From Megamerina dolium (lineage: Eukaryota > Arthropoda > Insecta > Diptera > Megamerinidae), in NCBI GenBank assembly GCA_963854835.1, contig OY978526.1:17152368-17216367 (forward strand): a stretch of DNA of 64,000 bases. The letters are read 5' to 3'. A program made the position numbers and the translations under genes. Positions 59,853-64,000 of this stretch are shown here, one piece after another. The notes under the pieces were generated by a model. The model searched no databases. It had not been told where the DNA came from and saw only the letters and a list, made by a program, of their open reading frames with translations. Numbering within the stretch: position 1 is the stretch's first letter; each line of letters opens with the position of its first letter.

Positions 59853-60240
59853 AAAAAGTTTTCTCGTTCCTGTCAAAGGACGAAGTTGAGAAATTGAAAC
59901 AAGAGGAGGAACGTAAAATTGCTACATTACGTCGTGATAAGAAATCCAAATTATTGGATGGTAGTGGTGGTGGTGGTGGTGGTGATACTGGTGCCAATGA
60001 TGTAATTGACAAGCAAACTACAACAGTCACAATTGAGAGGCGACAACATGCTGGCGATGGTGTTGTTGCATCAGCCATTCTGAGGCGTGGTCATGATGAT
60101 GACAATGATGACGATGATGATGATGATGACGATAACGATGGAGATGATGACGATGATGATAATGATGCCGTTGATGCTAATATTGTATTGCGTGATACAT
60201 TGGCCAAACAGCAGGATATTTGTGATGCGGATGATACAAG
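59853..60240 (+). CDS. scrib: scrib exon, C-terminal helical and acidic segment
   Basis: The 388 nt exon is entered in phase 1 after atatgaaatag. It encodes EKVFSFLSKDEVEKLKQEEE then RKIATLRRDKKSKLLDG, a conserved charged helix, probably coiled coil, matching Drosophila. A Gly run, TVTIERRQHAGDGVVASAIL, then a long Asp/Asn tract from GAT/GAC repeats (about 60090-60175) follow, ending in DTLAKQQDICDADDT plus AG at the donor ag|gtaagt (phase 2). The final scrib exon, which in Drosophila encodes a short NPLDEIEAVFRS-like end, is not seen before 64000, so it lies beyond the window. Confidence 0.95.
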
Positions 60241-61754
60241 GTAAGTGTATTTGCTAAGGTGATTGTATCACTTTGCATTTTTCAAAAATTTCATTTCGTT
60301 TGAAATGTATGTTTTCTCATTTTTTTAAACGCTTTTTTTCTTTTTGTTTAATGCTTTTTTGGTGAAAGTATTTTTGTTTTTTTTATTTTATTTATTTTTT
60401 ACTTGTGATTTTATTTTTTTTTTTTTTTTGCTTATTACTATTATAATTATGATTTTTTGTTAACATCACAAGAACACACCAACACACCTGAATGTTTTTG
60501 AATACATACGTACTATTATGTCTATTATTTTCACATTAGTTGAACACACACGCACTGGGCATGTGTTGCTTCTACTACTACTTTGTACTACACCCACCGC
60601 AACACACACTTACTTACTATACACGTAAAACGATAATTACTAAATACAATAAATAAAAAGGTACAATATGGTGATGTGATCTTTTATGATTTTATTATAA
60701 ATTTGATTTTTATTGTTAAACTCGAATTTATAAATGTGCTTCGTATTTTGTTGGGTTAGTGTTTTCATTTTGTGGCTGGCCATGAAAGTTTTGCTCTTGT
60801 TATTACTCGCTCTTTCGCTTTTATCTGTGTGCGTTTTTTTTTTTTACAATATTTCTACTATTTCATAATCATACAATTTCTTGCGTCTATTTGATTAATT
60901 TTTCTCTTTTCATACTTGTATTTTGTGTTTTTTTTGTGTCTTTTTTTCTTTACTTTATTCCATTGATCTTTCTCTCACAAAAACTTGCGCATATAATACA
61001 CACACACACTCACATTAACGCTTCAAGGAGTTTAGAGGAACTTTTAATAATTATAGAAATTTAATCGATTTATTATATACAAATTAATAACTTATTACAT
61101 TGACAATGATTATCAACATATACCACATACATATACCAATACATTTACAATTTTTTTAAGTACTAAACTAAATTCTATGTATTATATGAATTCATAAATG
61201 ATTGAGTACATACGTAATGATATCTTAATACACTATATATACTGAAGAGGTTCTTGTTCACACATATTTAAGCCTTTGAGCCTTTTTGAATTGAAAAAAT
61301 GAAAAATGGTTAGCTTTTCGATTTATATTAGATATATTTACATTCGTACATAGCTTTATATAGCTTTAGCTTTACATTTTGTGACAATATTTTATAAAAT
61401 ATTAATTATTAAATATATAAACTTATATCTTTGAATTTTCCATCCAGTTACAATCAGTGATTGGTGGTGAAATTTAATCGCGTTATACATATTAGATGTT
61501 ATCCTTTCTGATTAGATACCTGATACCTAAATGCATACCATATATGACAGGCTTAGATCAAAAACGAAGTATATAATTTGTCAGCAGTAAAGTGAAATAT
61601 ATAGAAAAATTAATTAAATTTTCAAGATTATAAACTATAAGTTTATGCGTTTTTGGTTGTAAGCAATAAGAGAGCTAGTACGTTAGAGATATTTTCACTT
61701 TTCATTAATGCTCTACTTACGAGTACATAATACGATACATCTTTAGGAGTTGAT

Positions 61755-61967
61755 ATAAAATCTTAATTAAAGGAAAAATCAAATGGAAATAAATAAAACA
61801 CGACCAATTAGATCAAAAGAATTTATATTGTAAATATTCTTTATGAGTTGATGGTTTTATTATTACAAGTTGATTTAAATCTTAATGAATATGTAAAATA
61901 TTTCATTTTTTTAGTTTTATAAAATCTTAATTAAAGGAAAAATCAAATGGAAATAAATAAAACACGA
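61755..61967. repeat. 49-bp direct repeat pair
   Basis: 61755-61803 is repeated exactly at 61919-61967 (starts ATAAAATCTTAATTAAAGG, ends AATAAAACACGA), 164 bp apart. Confidence 0.9.
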
Positions 61968-63187
61968 ACATTCAATTTTTTTTTCAATAAAACTTATGAT
62001 CTTACATAAATAAACAAATAAAATTGTGGTTCTTTTTTTATCGTTTTTTTTTTTTTGCTGACAAATTATATGTTTTGTTTTTATTGTTAGTATGTCATAT
62101 GTAATTTAATTATTCTGAATATAATTGTGGATATTTGAATACACCTTAACACACGTTGTAAATGATAAGAAATAGTGATGGTTATTAAATTTTTTTGTTT
62201 GGGTATTTGTTTGGTTCGGACTTTTGGTTAATTAATCTACCTTCTTTTTGGGTATGCAAAAGATTTTCGCCATTTTTATTTGAAAATTGGCTCTTTCATA
62301 TATATAAACATATGCATGTTGAAAGTGATTTTATATGCTTTCATATTTACATATGTACGCCAATAAAAATAAGACAGCATTGCAAAAATGCCCAAATAAA
62401 AAAAAATTTCTTCCCCAACCAATCATTTTTATTGTATATGCTTCTCATATCAGTAAATTCCACTAAATCTTCATTGGCGTGTTCATTGTGTGTATGTGAT
62501 GTGTTTAGTCTTAACCTTTTCAGTTAAGTAATTGCCGCTTTTGTTATATATAATTAGGTGTAATCCTGCGATATACAAGCATACATATGAACAATTCTAT
62601 CTACACACACTTGGTACAGGCAAAAGTTCTCCATGGAATTTTTTTTTTTTGCTCATGCATACATACATATGTCGCTCGTAGGGTGTCATTATTATTACCC
62701 CCACATTTTCATTTCACGCGTTAACTTTTAAGCTTGTCAGCTGAATAAGCTTTCTACAAAAAAAAAAAAAAAAAAAAAAATAATAATTAAGCTTCAGGCT
62801 CTATATGTTATGATGCTTTCGTTGCAATGTTGTAATTTTTTATATTTACATTTGTTGTTGTAGGAAAAATTAAAAGCCATTATAAAAGAAGAGCAAAAAT
62901 AAAAGTATTGAATAAAAACGACGACTACATTTTTTCCCCATTTTTCTTTCGTTGCTCTTCCTGTGCGTTGCTGTTTTTTTTTAATATATGGGTATATACA
63001 TACATACATATAATATGTACATTATATGTATGTGTAATATAAAATCGCTCGTATATACATATTACGTATCTGTTTAATGCGACGTAATTGAAGAACTTGC
63101 CAACAATTTATACCATGTTTGATAACTCTACACTAAAAAATTCAAGGGTTATTTTAACAAAAACTTTCGGTTGCTACATTTATAATT

Positions 63188-64000
63188 AGGTGAGGTTGGT
63201 TGCGAAAAGTTTGTCCGACTTTTGATCGAGTCTCATTTTTCGCGCGTAAAATGTGAAAACACACATGTAACATCATACTTTTGTATGGGAGGTAGGCGTG
63301 ATTATCAACCGATTTCGCCCATTTTTTGATATATCAATTTCATACTAAAAGTAAAATCATGTACACAATTTTTGGTACGATGGCTCTATATTTACGCGCT
63401 GAAATTGTGAACATACAAGGTAGGCTTGGTTATCATTCGATTTCGCCCATTTTTTGATATATCAATTTTGTCCTGAAAGTAAGATGATATACACAATTTT
63501 GATACGATAGCTCTATATTTTCGCGTTGAAATTGTGAATATACACATGCATCAACATATTTTTGTATGGGAGGTAGGCTTGGTTATCATTCGATTTCGCC
63601 CATAATTTACTATATCAATTTTGTACTGAAAGTAAGATCACAAACAAAATTTTAGTTTGATAGCTTTATAGTTACTCGCGTAAAGTTTGAAAACGCTCAT
63701 TCAACAACATACCTTTGTATAGGAAGTAGTCGTGATTTTCAACCGATTTCGCTCAATTTTTGTTATATCAATTTCGTACCAAAAGTAAGATCATGTACAC
63801 AATTTTGGTACGATATCTATATATTTACGCGCTGAAATGGTGAATATACACTTGCTTTAACATATTTTAGTATGGGAGGTAGGCTTGGTTATCATTCGAT
63901 TTCGCTCATTTTTTAATATAGCAATTTTGTACTAAAAGTAAGATCACGTACAAAATTTTAGTTTGATAGTTTTATATTTTTGCGCGCAATGTCTGAAAAT
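63188..64000. repeat. tandem array of about 150-bp units, runs off the window
   Basis: Four to five degenerate units. The marker TATGGGAGGTAGGC or a variant occurs near 63284, 63419 (shortened), 63564, 63719 and 63871, with TTCGCCCATTTTTTGATATA and CTCTATATTTACGCGCTGAA steps in each. Intervals are about 135-155 bp. The left edge is near TAATTAGGTGAGG (63186). The sequence differs from the 18075 family. Confidence 0.85.

Larger units (their letters stand above)
60241..64000 (+). other. scrib intron (3' end outside window)
   Basis: Begins GTAAGT. AT-rich with homopolymer T and A runs, a 49-bp direct repeat pair (61755 and 61919), and a tandem array from about 63188 to the end. No scrib terminal exon or other gene was found here. 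Confidence 0.75.

Overview
The window is eukaryotic, AT-rich and full of introns, microsatellites and small transposon remnants. One gene dominates it: scribble (scrib, also called Lap4 or vartul), read on the + strand from inside its leucine-rich-repeat (LRR) domain to just short of its last exon. The encoded protein follows Drosophila Scrib closely through the LRR, the four PDZ domains and the C-terminal tail, but introns reach 18 kb and the mobile elements look unlike Drosophila. I infer a higher fly, perhaps a tephritid fruit fly. The species is a guess.

Layout. Positions 1-934 hold the end of the LRR domain and the LAP-specific segment. An 8.7 kb intron carrying a dead mariner follows. 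Four linker exons (9646-10846) contain an acidic, low-complexity region. An 18.2 kb intron then holds repeats, two facing SINE copies and, at 28521, an apparent alternative first exon for an isoform without LRRs. PDZ1 is at 29081, PDZ2 at 30997-31565, PDZ3 at 39649-40493 and PDZ4 at 41869-42646. Tail exons run to 43605. Next is a 13.7 kb interval with two alternative ends: a tiny terminal exon at 46961 and a 3.06 kb exon at 49300-52359 that ends in a PDZ-ligand sequence. The common route continues at 57287 and 59853. The last exon lies past position 64000.

Every proposed splice junction was checked for GT/AG and for codon phase, and the chain stays open throughout. Two very small exons (18 nt at 32684 and 30 nt at 40803) have good splice sites and preserve frame. 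They are the most testable new coding predictions.

The non-coding part holds four copies of a tRNA-derived SINE, three mariner remnants, a mariner-type MITE, a hAT-like non-autonomous element, and a dispersed repeat family built from degenerate 150-165 bp tandem units (five loci). A different tandem array of about 150 bp units runs off the right edge. I saw no second protein-coding gene, no functional tRNA or rRNA, and no CRISPR. The gene products act together only as isoforms of one cortical polarity scaffold, which with Dlg and Lgl defines the basolateral domain of epithelia and organises synapses.
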